Shown: positions 63,518-64,000 of the stretch, piece after piece
How the letters are laid out: each line of letters starts with the position of its first letter
Position numbering within the stretch: position 1 is the first letter of the stretch
Source of the DNA: Kamptonema formosum PCC 6407
Lineage (GTDB): Bacteria > Cyanobacteriota > Cyanobacteriia > Cyanobacteriales > Microcoleaceae
Assembly (NCBI RefSeq): GCF_000332155.1
Contig: NZ_KB235898.1
Coordinates: 1,047,729 to 1,111,728, forward strand
Direction of reading: 5' to 3'
Length of the DNA: 64,000 nucleotides
The notes under the pieces: generated by a model
The model's database searches: none
What the model saw: only the letters and a program-made list of their open reading frames with translations
What the model was told of the DNA's origin: nothing
Position numbers and translations under genes: made by a program

Positions 63518-63636
63518 TCACTCGGTTCTAGCGGGGAGCAGCCGCTAGAGGTAACGGGGAAAGTTCGGTGTAAATCCGTCGCTGTCCCGCAACTGTAAGG
63601 AGACAAAACCTGTCTCTAAAGTCAGAATGCCCGCCG
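63518..63636 (+). promoter_or_regulatory. Cobalamin (B12) riboswitch
   Basis: The plus strand carries the conserved cobalamin aptamer core: GGTAACGGGGAA, GTTCGGTGTAAATCC, the invariant GCTGTCCCGCAACTGTAAGG and the closing GTCAGAATGCCCGCC, with paired helices between (GAGACA…TGTCTC). It binds adenosyl- or other cobalamin and shuts off a downstream gene. The orientation is plus, but no convincing plus-strand gene begins before 64000, so its target lies beyond the window or has been lost. Confidence 0.92.
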
Positions 63637-63870
63637 AAATTTAGATAACTTTTGAACGCATCTGCGAGGTACGGATGAGCGGTAAATTTAATGTAACTGT
63701 AGGCGATATACGCGCCCTCTTTGTCTGCCCAAACTTCGCCAGCATTTGGAAAGAGAGAAAGCGAAGTAAAGGCACAAGAAAAAAATATTAGGACAAGTTT
63801 CCCAATCAGCAAAATAGTGGAACTTGCCCGATATTTTTGGCATTCAATAATTAAGAGTTTACCCAATCTT
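63637..63870. other. Region downstream of the riboswitch, no supportable gene
   Basis: The plus strand offers only a 37-codon frame from the ATG at 63674. The minus strand has a frame 63528-63866 whose start (GKLVLIFFSCAFTSLSLFPN) resembles an export signal, but its second half is the antisense of the riboswitch. Neither is convincing. The expression platform of the riboswitch should lie here. Confidence 0.4.
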
Positions 63871-63922
63871 CGTAAGGCCGCCCTCTATGCGGTATATTCA
63901 TCGGCCAAAGGGCGGCGTTACG
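63871..63922. repeat. Palindrome of the GTAACGCCGCC family
   Basis: CGTAAGGCCGCCCT pairs with AGGGCGGCGTTACG with one mismatch or bulge and a 24-base loop. Related to 40466-40516 and 60301-60351. It lies between the riboswitch and the window end. Confidence 0.75.
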
Positions 63923-63939
63923 GATATCTCCAAGTAAAT

Positions 63940-64000
63940 AATTCCTTCCTCCTTCTTCCCTCTTCCTTCTTCCTTCTCTCTCTCTCTCTCTCTCTCTCTA
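63940..64000. repeat. CTTCTTCC low-complexity tract and (CT)n microsatellite
   Basis: CCTTCTTCCCTCTTCC units pass into an uninterrupted CT dinucleotide run at the window edge. The reverse-complement type (GGAAGAAGGAAGAAGG) is at 63390-63420, and the same unit is found inside larC. Confidence 0.85.

Noticed and set aside
63528..63866. Minus-strand 112-codon frame with signal-like start
   Set aside because: Its second half is antisense of the conserved riboswitch; possibly a decayed gene, but not supportable.

Overview
The window looks like chromosomal DNA of a filamentous, probably non-heterocystous, cyanobacterium of the Oscillatoria/Microcoleus kind. GCGATCGC (HIP1) octamers are frequent. 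Ycf66, NdhL, DUF3007, a long-chain acyl-ACP synthetase and a CAAD-tagged isoleucyl-tRNA synthetase are cyanobacterial hallmarks. The intergenic regions are full of short tandem repeats and nested palindromic elements. Genus assignment is inference only.

Layout. 1-13 kb: two DUF4347 surface/secreted giants, one cut by the window edge and one an RTX adhesin with DUF11 and cadherin-like repeats; between them a DUF202 gene broken by a MITE, an AMIN-domain envelope protein and an S1-domain protein. 13-20 kb: small hypothetical genes, Ycf66 and a MacA/MacB-type export pair. 20-24 kb: SDR, TMEM175-like channel, ankyrin protein. 24-36 kb: IleRS-CAAD, then a debris-rich stretch of toxin-antitoxin loci that brackets a 1316-residue leucine-rich-repeat-variant protein and two tandemly duplicated partner genes, then an intron-less tRNA-Leu(UAA). 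36-44 kb: ndhL-DUF3007-trpA, a lipoprotein, larC, a YciO-like gene, DUF427 and recQ.

44-54 kb is the most interesting part. An AT-rich, overlapping ATPase + TOPRIM-like gene pair resembles an antiphage module. After purU comes a compact minus-strand operon of four genes: a vWA/FHA-like membrane protein, a giant tubulin/FtsZ-like GTPase, a MotA/ZorA-like proton channel with a long coiled-coil tail, and a MotB/OmpA-like stator. This combines a cytoskeletal GTPase with a peptidoglycan-anchored ion-driven motor. It matches a membrane-remodelling system predicted computationally, but I know of no experimental description.

54-64 kb: acyl-ACP synthetase, YlqD-like protein, the PDH E2 subunit, a VapBC-type pair, a quinone-oxidoreductase-like gene, a three-PAS GGDEF-EAL protein and a cobalamin riboswitch whose target lies beyond the window.

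All calls are made by reading translated sequence; no database search was run.
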